DNA of 64,000 nt, taken from NCBI GenBank assembly GCA_030141605.1, contig JAQGDQ010000059.1, positions 310,001 to 374,000 of the forward strand, read 5' to 3'. Positions 24,988 to 38,100 of the stretch are shown here, in pieces. Source of the DNA: Tubiluchus corallicola. Lineage: Eukaryota; Priapulida; Priapulimorpha; Priapulimorphida; Tubiluchidae. The position numbers and the translations under genes are program-made. A model generated the notes under the pieces. The model saw only the letters and a program-made list of their open reading frames with translations. It was not told where the DNA came from and made no database searches. The stretch's first letter is position 1. Each line of letters starts with the position of its first letter.

Positions 24988-27900
24988 GTAAGTCTCAAAG
25001 TTTTACCGTCGATTATTTGTTTTTCACAACGCTGAGTGAATGAGTTAAAAGTTTAGGCACACTGGAGCTGTTGATCGTTTGGGAAAGTACTAGCATACCG
25101 CCTTTCTCGTAAAAATCTGGTCACGCGTTTTGCTAGACTACTAGGTCACGGCAGTCTGCATAGTACTGTTTAGTTTATAATTATCAGCGGTGGACTTGCT
25201 AGTCCCGACAATGTCACTTTATTTGAGTGTCATAAAGTTAAAGTTACCACTATCCCATAAAAGTGCTAGTTTTTTTCTTTGGAATAAGGTAATGAAAAAA
25301 AGATTTTTTTCTTAAATTGTAATCAAAATGAAAAAAATTATTATTTGCAATAACTGCCTTTGGTGCATTGCTGCACGTTGCTTAACTGTAAAGTGTTTTA
25401 TAGCTTAACTGTCTTTCTGTCCATCACTGTGCCATCCAGCTACAGAAAGAGTAAATATTTTTTTAATTAAATGAAGCAGTCCCAATTTAATTTGGCTGTT
25501 TGTAATAAGACCGACACCTAACTCATTATCAAGCCCTATATATTTCTGAGGTGTGTTACTCAATTATCATAACTGTCTTGGCCACATTCGTATGTGTATG
25601 CATTGTCCTTGTACAAGGTAAACAGTCAGAATCAGTTTGACACAAGACACCCAGAGCTAGTCTGATCAAACTGGTTCACTCTTTCATTCCCTTGCCAAAT
25701 TGCCTTAGCTGGCACACCGCTGTGAACAGGTGTTGTCCCTGTATCATACTTTTTCGAATCGTAGATCAGCCACATATTAAAGAAGTACATTTAGAGTCTG
25801 GATTTTTAATTCGTAATTGTTAACTAAATTTACTATAATTGGTCACAAGATTTGCTTAAATTAAGCAAAGTTACCTAGAATTTGAGCTGTGACTTAAAGA
25901 AACATCATAATGATCATATTATCAGTCTTTTTGCAAACTTTGCCATAATTAAAATCACAGTTAGTTTCCCAGGCTTGACTAAGTAGTAAGTACACAAGAT
26001 ATTTCTTTTCCTACTTAGAAAAATTCACAGTAATAGTATTTTTGGTGCACATTTTTATGGGTAAGTTACTTTTTATTCGTTATTTTTAGTTATTTTTTGA
26101 GGCTGGTTGAATTGAAATTGGGTAGTAACTTTAATTTCAAAGAATGGTGGTTGCCAAGTGCTTGGTCCATTGGAAATGTCCTATTTCCCTGACTTGCTTT
26201 GCACTATTGTAGCACTCAGGTTGTGAGCACTGTGTGTGTGTGACTATTTTGGAAATTTAGGAGCAGGAAGTATTTACCAGATAGTCTAGTTTTGTTTCGT
26301 TAAACTTGAGAATTCTGAGTCAGAGATTACCACAAACTCCTGGACTACATTTTAATGAGAAGCAGATTTGAGATGTTAAAATTGTAACTGGAGTATAGTT
26401 TCCACTGTGGGTGCTTAGAATTTTAAGTGTCTACATATAGATTTATGGGGCAGTGTGGTTTTATGAAGTTCTGATTTAAGTACCTATCAATGCTCAACCT
26501 ACTAATATTTTTAAGTGTGCTGTTGGAATTGGATTTGGAATTGTGTAGGTTATTTTTAGAAGTTGTCTTGTGTGCTTGGTAAGCTGTTTAGTAACTTTGT
26601 ACTGTTAAGCAGCACCAACCTGAAAGTTAATGGATGAGAAATGGTTATAGGGCATTTCTTCTGTAAATTGGGCCTGAGCTGTTTGGTGTAATTTAAAGTG
26701 ATATTTTAAGTGACAACTGAATTTAAGTAATAAAACCGCCTTGTAATTAATGGAGATACTATTCACACAGAGGCAATAAATTGTATAAAATTTTTAGGTT
26801 GGTGTTGCTATATTGCCTCCATAATGTCAGGAATAAAGGGAAATAGTATAACTATTACCATAAAAATTTGTGGAAAGCATGAACATTTGAGAGTGGCAAA
26901 GATGCCTTTCTTTGCTTCATTTTCTCATCTTGGAGGAGGTGGGGTCTGATCTTGTCTCATGTGTTGACATAATAAACAGAATTTGCCACTCAATGTTGCA
27001 TATCAGCTTGCAGGTTACCGAGCTTATTAAAAAACTGCTAGTATCTAGTAGTACAATAATTTCAGATTTTTTTACACAACCTGACAAAATATTTACGCAT
27101 TATATTTACATATATGAATTTTCATATTTGCTCTACATGCCCTCCAGCCATTTCCACTGACTTTGCATAAGGGCATATTGCCTTTGCAATCACTACCCTG
27201 ATGTTTAAACACCGTCATGGTCTAAGCCCCAGAATATAAAATATATCGTGTGTGTAAACACTTTCACTTAACCAAGGTATGATATCTGTGTATCTAGGCT
27301 TTAGATGGTCTGTACTTTTCTTGTACCTACTGGTTTTTATGAGTTGAATATGGGATAGGTACGAGTTGGGTTGTCTTTCTTCTGAGATTTTTCATTCCTT
27401 GGCACTGAGAATTTGAGATTGAGTTTAACCCTGCTAGTTTATAGAGAAGTTTAGAGAGAAATCTGTATTTTGATGCTTGAAAATTCTAAGAATTGATTTC
27501 TTAGAAGCCAGGGAGATAACAATCAAGTAAGTTAGAGAAATTTGCCATCAGTTTCAGAGCTGTGAATTGAAATGGCACGATAGGTGTAGCTCTATTTGTC
27601 TGAGCAGAAAAACAAATATTACCGTGACAAACCTTTATCTGGACATTCTTTTTTTCAAATGTTGTATCTTACTTAAATTGGATAACATTCAAGGATTTGA
27701 AATGTCATTCCATGCTTTTGAAATTGCTTGGTAACTCTATCAATTTTCTGGAGATAATGTATGAGTGGAAATTTGTATTTTGCTTAAATTTTTAATCTTG
27801 GCTTGCTTTCAAGTATAAATTCCTTAAATTATCACGTAAAAATGCCCACACTAGTTTTAGTATGTGTTAGTAGGAAGAATATGTACAGTGTTTGGCACTG

Positions 27901-29092
27901 TTTGCATTGTCAGCAAATTCCATGTTTAAATTTTCAAACATGGTTATTTTCGCAAAAATGTGAACAGGTTTAAGAAATTTTTAACCAGCTCCAGGATGTA
28001 GGCAATAGACAGTTCACCTTTTTTCAGATTTACCCTAGTAATTCTCAATTTATGTTAGGTCATTACCTTTACCTGTTTAATCCTATGATTATGTGTAATT
28101 TTGCCAAACTTACTGAGAAGTTAGTCTAGTTTTTCACTGGCTGCCATGACTGTGCATAGTCACTGCACCCTGATATCTAGGGTCAGGATTTTAATGGTTT
28201 TTGAGCAGAAAATTACTGGTCTAGCAGAAAATTACTGGTCTCACTGTGCTTAGTTCTTTGGCACATTTACCTGTATAACTGAATGAAGCACTTACTGTAC
28301 TTTTAGCAGAAAGTTGTTTCAAATCTTGAATAATACTGAAACGATATTTTCCTTATGATATACTGTAACTATTATATTCAACTGCATCAAGTGTTTTGAT
28401 TTTAATAACCTGTACTACTTACATATTATATAGGCGTACTCCGTAAGCCGTTTTGTTCGGAATACTAGTATTTCATGCATTCTTTCAGAAAGGGTGAAAG
28501 TGCGTGGTTTCGCTCTGCAGTTTAAAGGAATTTTTCTCAGAATCAATAAAGCTGTCCACAAGCAAGATCGTAAACATTCAGCTTTGGCGAGTTTTATTTT
28601 TTAAAGCTGATGAAACAACCTGATCATGAAATGAATTACTGGGTGTTACATGCATATGATGCTGTATAGAAAGCAACATAGTTATAAATTGTGCACCCTT
28701 AAAAACAAGATCTGCAAGTAAGCGGCAAAACCTGATCTTTACTATCAGCTGTAGGCATAATTTGCACTGCACTGTTGTGCCTCTGGCAGACAAATTCTTT
28801 AATACATATGTATCATCCATGGTGAATTGGTGAAACTCTTAAGTTTAAAAATTAACTGCTTTGTTACTGAGGAAAACATGTTCGTAAATTGTTAAACAAA
28901 AGACCAAGCAAACAAACAAAACATGTCAGTAGAAATGTTATGAGCTGGTATTTGACCTTTTTGCTCACCAAACTACAAACAACACTGTCTGTCCATTAGT
29001 AAGATGTTTCATTATGTTACTGTTATTTTTCTTGTCACGTTTGTGTTAAACGTATTCAGTATTGCAGGAAAGATTGAGAACTAATACTAAAA

Positions 29093-32000
29093 ATGTCTCA
29101 GACAAAAGATTTGCCAAAACCTGCAGCTGATTTCAAGGAAGAGCTGACCCATTTTGACTCCGCCAAACTTTCTCACACAGGTAAATGTCCCCGTGTGTAC
29201 GGTAGGCATTTTGTGACTTGTTATTACTGATCAAGAATGGTGAAAGGACAGCTGTAAAAAATATTTTAACTTTCTGCTTATACCTGTTTATTAAATACAG
29301 TTTTCTTCTTAATTAATATAAGCAATGTTGTATTTTCCCTTAATTATTAGCTTTAAGTTTATTGTACTCAACTATCAACAGGTTTGTTTTTCTGCTGGTT
29401 TATTATACTCTAGGATGTTGCAATTTGATGGTTTGTCATAGCGTTTACAAAATTTTGTTGAGTTAATTCTGATTAAGCCTTAAATTTACCTATGATACAT
29501 TGGTTCACTTAATTTAATTGCAATCTAAAACATCATGAACCACCACAATCTAAAATAAAGTTTTAATATTTTAGATTTCAGTGAAACTATACATCTATTC
29601 TTAAATTTTTGTAATCATTGTTGAGAAAGTTATTTCTGTTCTGATTACTTCTGGCATTTGCAAAATGTTATACCCTCCATTTTTAGACACTGTTGAGAAG
29701 ACTCCACTGGCACATGATGCTATGCTGTATGGTGTAGAGCATTTTCAGAAGGATAAGCTTCACCATGCTCAAACACAGGAGAAGAACATTCTTCCTGGGA
29801 AAGAAGGTTTGTATCTTATCTTTCTTTTGGTCTCCAATGTTCTGAATATAGTTAATTTGCAAGCATATTTAACGACTAAAAATTAATGCAAAGTTTATGC
29901 CAGTTTATGCCAATTTGTGCATAAATTTTGCAGGCATGTAAGATTAAAGGAAATTAGGAATGCATTTGATACAGGATATGATTGATTGTACTAAGCGGGA
30001 AGTAGTCACGAAAACATTGACAAGCTGTTTCCTTTTATTGCAGTTTTCACTGAATGCATGAATTTGTACTTGAAATTATGCTTTTGCCTGCTTCGTCTGT
30101 TTCCTTTATCTAAGTAACAGTTTGTCTTAAAAACTAACATGAAAAACAGTATGAGTGTGTGTAAATAGATCTCACATAATTACATGCTTTTAGCGTGCTA
30201 ATTGTCAACTTTGCTGCCTTTTACTTTTAACTTTTGATGCATGAGTGAGCTATTTAATATGATTTGCAAGTTAGGTAAGTTTGCTGCTTGGAAATGTTTC
30301 TTTTGCATGCTTCGTTTCCTATTGTTCCTACACAGATGTGGCAAAAGAAAAGACGCACCAAAACTTGCTGACTGGGGTAGAAAGCTTTGACAAAACAGTC
30401 ATGAAACCGACAGAAACAAAGGAGTCCAATCCACTGACACACGAAGGAATGCTGTATGGTGTAGAGCACTTCAAAAAAGACAATTTAAAACATGCAAAGA
30501 CACAAGAAAAGACAGTTCTTCCAGATACTACAGGTAACAAAACGCAATGAGGATAGGTGAATCCCTTTCAGCTTTTGAATGAATCTTTTGTGCATGGCCT
30601 TGCGATCCCTTATCTTTGAGTGACTAAATTTTGCAGTTGATCATCTTCGTTCTATTTGCATTTGTATACTAAGTTACTAACAGTTAGTCCTGGGTAATAC
30701 TGCTTTTGCCAAATACCAAATTAACAAACAACAAAGTCAAATCGAATTGACAACTAGCTATTCTTGCATGCTGTACACATAACAAAAAGCTTGAAGATCT
30801 TTGTTTTTGTACAAGCATCTACAACGTTTCACGTAAAAATAATTCGTGGCAGAAAATTGTCCGTTAATTATCTTTTTGATATTTGTGACTACAAATAGTA
30901 ATTGTTTCATAAAATCTGCAAGCAACCTGTAAAAAGGGGGATTCTGATGTACCCTCAAAAGTCTGGAGGATCACAGTCGTTACATATTAATTGCACTGAG
31001 TGAACACAGTTTGTTGGTCAGTTATTGTCCATTTCATTCCAATTATTTGCTTTCATCTTTGCTTTTGATACATTTATAATTGAACGACCCGATGTTTGCA
31101 GCTATCGCAGCAGAGAAATCGCAGCAAGAATTCATAGGTGGAATCGAGCAGTTTGACAAAGCCAAACTCAAACACACGGAAACTCAGGAAAAAAATCCAC
31201 TTCCGAGCAAAGAAAGTAAGTTTTAAAAACTAAATTGGTCAAGTCATTTAAATGTCATTCTTCTCTTAATCTTGAACTGTTAATCTTAAAAATAATTGCG
31301 AATCTTTCCTGTTTGTTGTCAATGAGTTAGTTGTATTGGTTTTGTGTTTTGCATAATGTATACCATATAAAGTCTTGCAACGATTGTCATGTTCTGTGGT
31401 ATCAATTAAATCAACTGTAACTTTAGACTTTTGTGTTGGGCTTTTGCTAGGACTTCATGAACGTAATTTGTTTCTGCTATATATATCTTTCACAAAGTTT
31501 TTTGCTGTTCGATTGCTTTTTGTAACAGAAAACAGCTCCTAATAATTTTGTCATTTTTCTTTTGTGGCATTTCGTAACAAGCATAAAGAGGTGGCAATCT
31601 TTTATGGTTTTGTCTAGTCACTAGAATTATCTTTAATTTCTTACTTTCTTCTGTTCAATACATATTTGTGATGCATGTCGTATTATGTTTTCTTCAAATG
31701 TTGCTTTAGGCAGGGATGTTACCGAAACTGAAATTACAAACCGAAACCGAAATTTATGAAACATAGGAAGCTGATACTGAAATCATTTCTGGAAAACTAA
31801 CTACTATCAAAACTAAAAAAAACTCTGAAATAACCAAAATACTTTGAAATCATTTCTGGAAAACTAACTACTATCAAAACTAAAAAAACTCTGAAATAAC
31901 CAAAATATTTTGTTTTGTTTGTTTGCTTATATTTGCTCTGATACAAGCTTGGTGAAGTAGCTAGGCAAAAAATCCTTACGAAAAAAGTAGAACATTTATG

Positions 32001-33457
32001 GTTAAAGGTCATGTAGCTTCAAAAAGTTGACAAATTTTATTTTATAAATATTTTGTTGCCTATATTTCATAAATTATAAAATTAAACTTGGTTATATCCA
32101 AATTACGCTTTGATATTTCGGTTGATTGTGCCTGGAGATCTCAAAGCTTCACAGTCGTCAGCACTGAAGATATGCTGCATTGCCATAAAAAGCATGCTTA
32201 AATGGTACAAAAAGTTAAATAAACGATATGCTTTATTTGCACTATTTTAGCCAAAATTTTTCAACAATTTCAAACGTCTGGGAGAAAAAAAGGTAAGCTA
32301 GATAAATACTACCAGAACCTCGGAAATATTGCTACTGAAAATTAATAGATGAAAACGAAGCCCAACCGAAAGTGCAATTATCGGCAAACCGAAACGAAAT
32401 TTTCGTCGGTAACATGCCTGGTTTTAGGAGAGCATTGAATGTAGGTTATTTAGTGGTTTGAATGTTTATATACTAGTGCTATATATGCAATAGAAATTGA
32501 TTGCCTGCACAAATTTGCACTACTCTGTGACTTATTTTTGCACTTGGTTTTGTACAGCTTGTATTATGTGCGACTATTATCATATTCTTAAATATCAAAT
32601 ATTTTTCGTAATAATTTTTAAACCTATTTTTAATGGCATACATTGCTTATGTAGCTGAAGATATGAAGCTAATTCGTTCTTTTAAAATTTAAAAACTATA
32701 ATAACACCTGTCTAGTCATTATAGCCAAGTTTGCTTTGGCTATAATTTCATTTACTTGCTGCTAGATTATCCCTAGATGTTGTGTGATTGACAATCCAAT
32801 TAATGCATGCCTATGTATTTAGTACTTAATATATTAGTCTGTAAATACTTGCAGGCTAGCCCCTTCAACATGCACTTTTATGTTTTTCTTCTTTGCTTTG
32901 ATACTAACAAGTCGCAAAAAGTTGGCCTTGAAAGGACAGCTTTGTGTAGTTAAAGTTCATTGCACGTGCTGTGGAACGACACCTGTTTATCATAAGCTTT
33001 GCACGTTTGCGCTTCGTTCAAGCTTTCAGTGTGTCTCGATTTCAATGCTGCGTTGGTATATTTTGAAGATTGGAAAAAAATTCACCTATCAGATATTTTT
33101 TCATTGAAAAAATGCAATAATGAAATGAGCTATTTAGTAAATGATATTTACTGTTGGTGTAATAACTATGGTTCACTGTTTTTATCTGTATTGTCTAAAC
33201 ATTGATTCCTTTGTGCTTACAAATGTTCAGATATACACTGTATTAGAGAAGTTGTTTTTTCTACGAGTGCTTTGTTATTTTGCTCTTGATATTATAGTTC
33301 TTTTTATCATATTGAAAGTTTGCTTTCAGTGTTACCAGATTATTGAAGAGATTTACTGTGACATGTCTTTACTATACATAATTTTTGGGCCCTTATAGGT
33401 TTCATTTTCATACAGTGTTTTTTCTGTTTAGCTATTGCCCAAGAGAAGACCCTGTGA
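29093..33457 (+). CDS. Multi-module beta-thymosin (five actin-binding repeats), 5 coding exons, 181 aa
   Basis: Coding exons: 29093-29180, 29687-29806, 30336-30533, 31102-31215 and 33432-33457 (stop TGA). All four introns are phase 1 and the coding length is 546 nt. The protein starts [20 protein letters not shown] and carries five beta-thymosin/WH2-like modules near residues 10-40, 41-70, 77-105, 107-135 and 145-173. Each has a Phe-containing helix ([30 protein letters not shown]), a linker of the [13 protein letters not shown] type and a C-terminal helix start. This motif binds monomeric actin in the cytoplasm. Invertebrate relatives such as Ciboulot, actobindin-like and tetrathymosin proteins also have several copies and can promote as well as sequester actin assembly. 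Module 3 deviates ([11 protein letters not shown]). A poly(A) signal candidate is at 34337-34342. Confidence 0.93.
31711..32420. mobile_element. Non-autonomous hAT-type element with 8-bp target duplication, 710 bp
   Basis: The left end is CAGGGATGTTACCGA and the right end, reverse-complemented, is CAGGCATGTTACCGA. The flanks GCTTTAGG (31703-31710) and GTTTTAGG (32421-32428) match at 7 of 8 bases. An 8-bp duplication next to CAGGG-type ends is the signature of hAT transposons. Subterminal GAAACCGAAA / CGGTTTCG motifs repeat near both ends. There is no transposase frame. A 67-bp unit (from 31778, repeated from 31845) is tandemly duplicated inside. The element lies in the last intron of the thymosin gene. 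Confidence 0.78.
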
Positions 33458-35137
33458 AGACTTAAAGGTTAGAAGCATTCCAGCCAGTATGACTAAGACA
33501 TGACTTCATCTAGAAATATGCATGCAATTATGGGGAGTATTTTCTTCCTGTCAGAGTCGCATTTTGTTTAGTCTAGATCTCTTAATGCTGAGCTATAAAT
33601 AGTTTATTAGAACATGCTGTTATTCTTTTGATAGAAATCACAACCACTGTTTGAAGTTTTGAAGTACTGAAACAGTTCATATAATTATACCCGCTATATA
33701 GCAATTTGCCTGGAAGTTTGAAAGTTGTGATATAATTGTGCACAAATAGAAATTGTTTATTTTCATGCATTAACATTACATTATACTTTGTTCAACTAAA
33801 TCATTAATTAAAATTACCATGATTTTGTAACATTAACAAACTTTGTTCAACTAAATCACTAATTAAGTTTCTATAATTTTGTAACATTAATTTTCACTTA
33901 AGCAAAGTGAAATTGCACATTCCCCAAAATTTCATGTGTATGATGTCGGGCTGGTATTGACATCAACGGAGACATTTAGTGACAGGTATTTTTATATTTC
34001 GGTGACTGTTTATGTAAGCTAGCTTCAAGTACATCAGATAAGTTGTCAGACTTTTATATATTTTCTATATGATATTTAGAATTTGGAAATTTCTTTAAAT
34101 GCACAATCATTACCATGTTCATTCTGATCCCGGTAGCTTAATTGTGATTAATCGTGTTTTATATAATGTGGCCTGTATATTTATTAAAACCTTGGAACCA
34201 GTGAATTCACTGTGATGAAACAAAACAATTTAGAGATCTAGCATTGACAATGACATTATTTTCCTGTTATATGTTAAACTATTGTAGATTGCATAAAATC
34301 TTGTCACTTGAGGGTAGAATTGAAAGTTGCATGTGTAATAAAATCATCTTGCTATAAACACTGTACAAAGTTTTTTTGTGGTTCAAAGGGCTTTAACTGG
34401 CTGCTTCTATTAAAATGAACCATCAGAATGTTCTAGCAACGTTATTGACTGCAAAGTACAACCACGTTACTTTTAACTATAACAGATTTGCACAGATTAA
34501 TTATAACAGCTACACAAAGAAAATGTTACTGGCCTATAGAGTAAATATATATTGGACAAAACGTCTGCACTAGGCTGTTTGAAAATTTGTTACCTGGCAA
34601 AATGTAACACATTTGTTGTTGGGCCATAGTGGTAAAAGCATTTTCACCTGATAAATTGGCTTGTAGCTCATAAGCTGACTTTGCCCATCTGATTAAAAAG
34701 CTGAGAAAATTTTTACAAGTGCGAAAGGCTATTCCATGTATCAGAGAGTGATACTGTGTAGATAACAACATGATTTAGAAGTTGTGCAAAAGGCTATTCC
34801 ATGTATCAGAGAGTGATACTGTGTAGATTTAGATATTGCCGTAAATGCCCAATTTTATGAACAATTATTACTTCAGCTCCTGTTTCCCTCACATGCAGAA
34901 CAGTGTTAACACTTTGCACTGCTACACTGTTACATGGATTGTGCAGCAAACAGTAGCTGCCATTCAAATTTCATCAAGTACAGTGTTTTTACAAAAATTT
35001 CATACCATTTATTTTGCAACTTTCATTATTTACACAAACAATCTTGCCGATGTAGTTGTTCAACATCAAGTGAATGTTTGTTTCATGATGGCTAGTAGTT
35101 TGCGTAGATCACCATTTAGTTTTCTGTGTCTTTTTCA
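33458..35137. other. Convergent region between the beta-thymosin and DIS3 genes
   Basis: This holds the 3' UTR of thymosin (probable poly(A) signal AATAAA at 34337-34342), the 3' end of DIS3 (minus-strand AATAAA at 35008-35013), and a 39-bp direct repeat. No coding sequence is supported. Confidence 0.55.
34724..34826. repeat. 39-bp direct repeat with 64-bp period
   Basis: The unit beginning AAAGGCTATTCCATGTATCA and ending GATACTGTGTAGA occurs at 34724-34762 and 34788-34826, apparently without differences. Confidence 0.9.
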
Positions 35138-38100
35138 TTACCATTTAGTTTTCTGTTTCTTTTTCACTTGAGGTTGAGGTGATGCCCCGGTCTCCGGTAC
35201 TGTTCGTTTGTTAAGGGGAGGAACGCTCAACCCAGGAATCTGCATAAAAATCAAATAGTTTTTAACACCATATATTTTTTCTAAACTTATGTGCAGTATT
35301 ATGTGCAAGTTTTACAAACTTGATAAAAACATGATAGTGCAACGCCTGCTTTTTTAGCGCCATAAGCTTAAATTGTGCATTAAAACAAAGTTTTTACAAA
35401 TTTAATAAAAGGGAAGACTAGATGTTATGTGCACAAAAGTAGTATATCAACAACTAAATGTAAAAGTAATAACATTAAGGAGTTTGGTTTATTAGTAATT
35501 TAATATGAGGAAGGTAACGTTAAATGTACAAATACAGCACATCAAATATTTGTCACGCATGGTTAATAGACCTTGAAGCTGATGTGCCTCTGAATTTCAT
35601 CAGATGTCAATTGATTGTAAATTTTCTGTAAATGTTGTTGTCAGCATGATTAATAATCAGCCAAAATGTGCACATGAGAATGTTCAAGTGCACGTGACAG
35701 CAAAAGACTAAACAGGCAAAGATATACACATGTAAAGACGAAACTAAAAGTGAATTATAATCGAAGCGCATAGGCATAGGCATTAGTTGCAAAAGAAACA
35801 TGTTCAATCTTGTAAAATTCAACAGTAAATTCATTTCGCCAAGCTCTCAAAATGCTGAATTTCGTGTAATTTAAAATACAGTATAACATAGTTTACGAAC
35901 TTTCATCATTCATTTAACTAGTGCCACAGTTACGCATACACACTTTTTATCAGGCCAAATTACCCATATTACAGTGTACTTTACATGTATAAGGTTTTAT
36001 TGCATACTTTACCTTTGCCAGCCATTTGCAAATTAATTAAATACAGTTAAATTCAATGCAACATTCCTGGTGCTGCAAAAAAGTTGTTGGGCATGCGGAG
36101 TTGTTAGCATGTCGTGTTGACAGATCATTTTGTCCATTAAATGTATAAAAACAATGAGTCAGGTTTGGCATCCAGCTGTTTGACATACCTATGTACACTG
36201 GTAGCCTGCTAATGAAATGTTTCATCAAGTGATGAATCCTACCACAGTTACTTTGCTGCAAAGACTTTATACAAAGGTCAAACAGAAATTTTGTGCAAAC
36301 AAAATTGAGTGACTTTGTTGTCTCGAAGTAGGCCTTATAAAGAGGTTTGACTGTATGCTGCAAAATAGTTGACACTTGATAGCATCTTCTAAAAGTCCTC
36401 TATGAAGCCATACAATTTACATAATTTATACACTTATTATTAATATATGCTTGTCCATCTAGTAGTCTTATATATATATATATAATTAGCCGTGTATGCT
36501 TATAGAGTACCTCGGTTACAGAGTACTTTTTGTTGGGTCCTTAGCAGGTTTGGTATAATGATGGTGTACTGTAATATTTTTCTAAAATGTAAGAAAAGGT
36601 TGTTTAAAAGTTGTTATACATATAGGTGGGCTTCAGAATAGTTCTTCAAATTTCAGCCTACCTCGGGCTCTACGAGTGACACTTGCAGCTTCTGATGTTG
36701 AATGTTACTGCTGTCTACGCTAATTTGTACAGTGACAGGGTCAAAGAGGCACAGCTTCACATTACCTATAGTTTGCGTTGAAGCCTAGAAAGAAAAGTGT
36801 TAACACAGTTTAGTAGTTATCAACTATTATTGATGAAGCAGTATTTAAAGTACAGTTAGTTTAGCCACAATGGATGTGTCATAAAAATATATCCAAGCTA
36901 AGATATAGCTACTTATTTGAATAATACATCTGAAAGTTGCTCAGAAAATATAACTAGTTGAGTTACAGCTATAGTAATAGCAATGGTATATTGCAGATCT
37001 GTATCTAATATATCTGATTATTGAAATGTCAAAAACAAATTGCTTCACGCATTAGTTTACTTGACTTTTAATAACTGCATATCAGAGGTACAAAAATAGT
37101 GCAGTGAATTATTTTAACAAGAATAGTAATCCTTTTAATAAGAAATAAATTACTGCTTCATCATAGACAAGTGGTGGACAATCCTCAGACTTCAGCCAAA
37201 CTGTTCCTTCCAATCCGTATTTAGGTATGAGAACTTGAAGAGCATTTTTTCTGATGAAGAGTACATATCCTTGCTCATCAACTACTTTATTCTTGAAAAA
37301 TAGCTTTGAAAAAGAAAGTTGAAGACATGGTATCAGTGCTAAAATCACTTTTCCACAATTGGAAGCTTTACAAATTAGTATTCATTGATTTCAGAAAAGA
37401 GGAAATTTAATTAGGCCAAATTGGCAAATGTCAATCAACCAATGGGGTTCCATTCACAATGGCCAATCAAGTGATAGTGCCCGGAAAGGTTAGAAAGAGT
37501 CAGGCTGATAAGCTTCCTCAACCCAAAAAAACTGTCCGAGGGTAACTACAGCATAAAATAGCATTAATGTTTAGGTATGCTGCTTGTGTTCACTTTTCGT
37601 TATGTGCAAAATTGGCATGTACTTATTACACTTTTTATTCACTACATGCCAAATAAAGGATAGCAAAATACCACTACAGCAAAAAATAGCATTAATGTTT
37701 ATTAAAGTTGAACATACAATATTTGATTGACCTCTTAATTATTAATTACAAAGTTCATCTTGGGTAACTTATGTTGTTCAAACCCCATTACACCAGTTTT
37801 TTTTAGATTGATCATGTATAAATTTTATACCAAGGCACTGCAAACTAATATTGATGTAATGTAATTTAAAAAAACCATATAATTTTGTATGAGAGCTGAC
37901 ATTTTTCATTAGCGCACAGTATTTTGGTCATTGGATAACAACAGCCTTTTACCTAACATCCTGGAGTAATGCACATATCCTTGAGTGAAATTTTTGTGTC
38001 AATTTGTTTCTTGTAGTTCAGTAAGTTTAAGTGATACATTTTCTGGCAAACTTAACTAATTCCTTTTAAACGTGCATGCACTTTTCATGTTTTTTCCAGT

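Noticed and set aside
36037-36375. 112-codon open frame on the minus strand
   Set aside because: It falls in a DIS3 intron within MITE-like sequence, with no protein resemblance.
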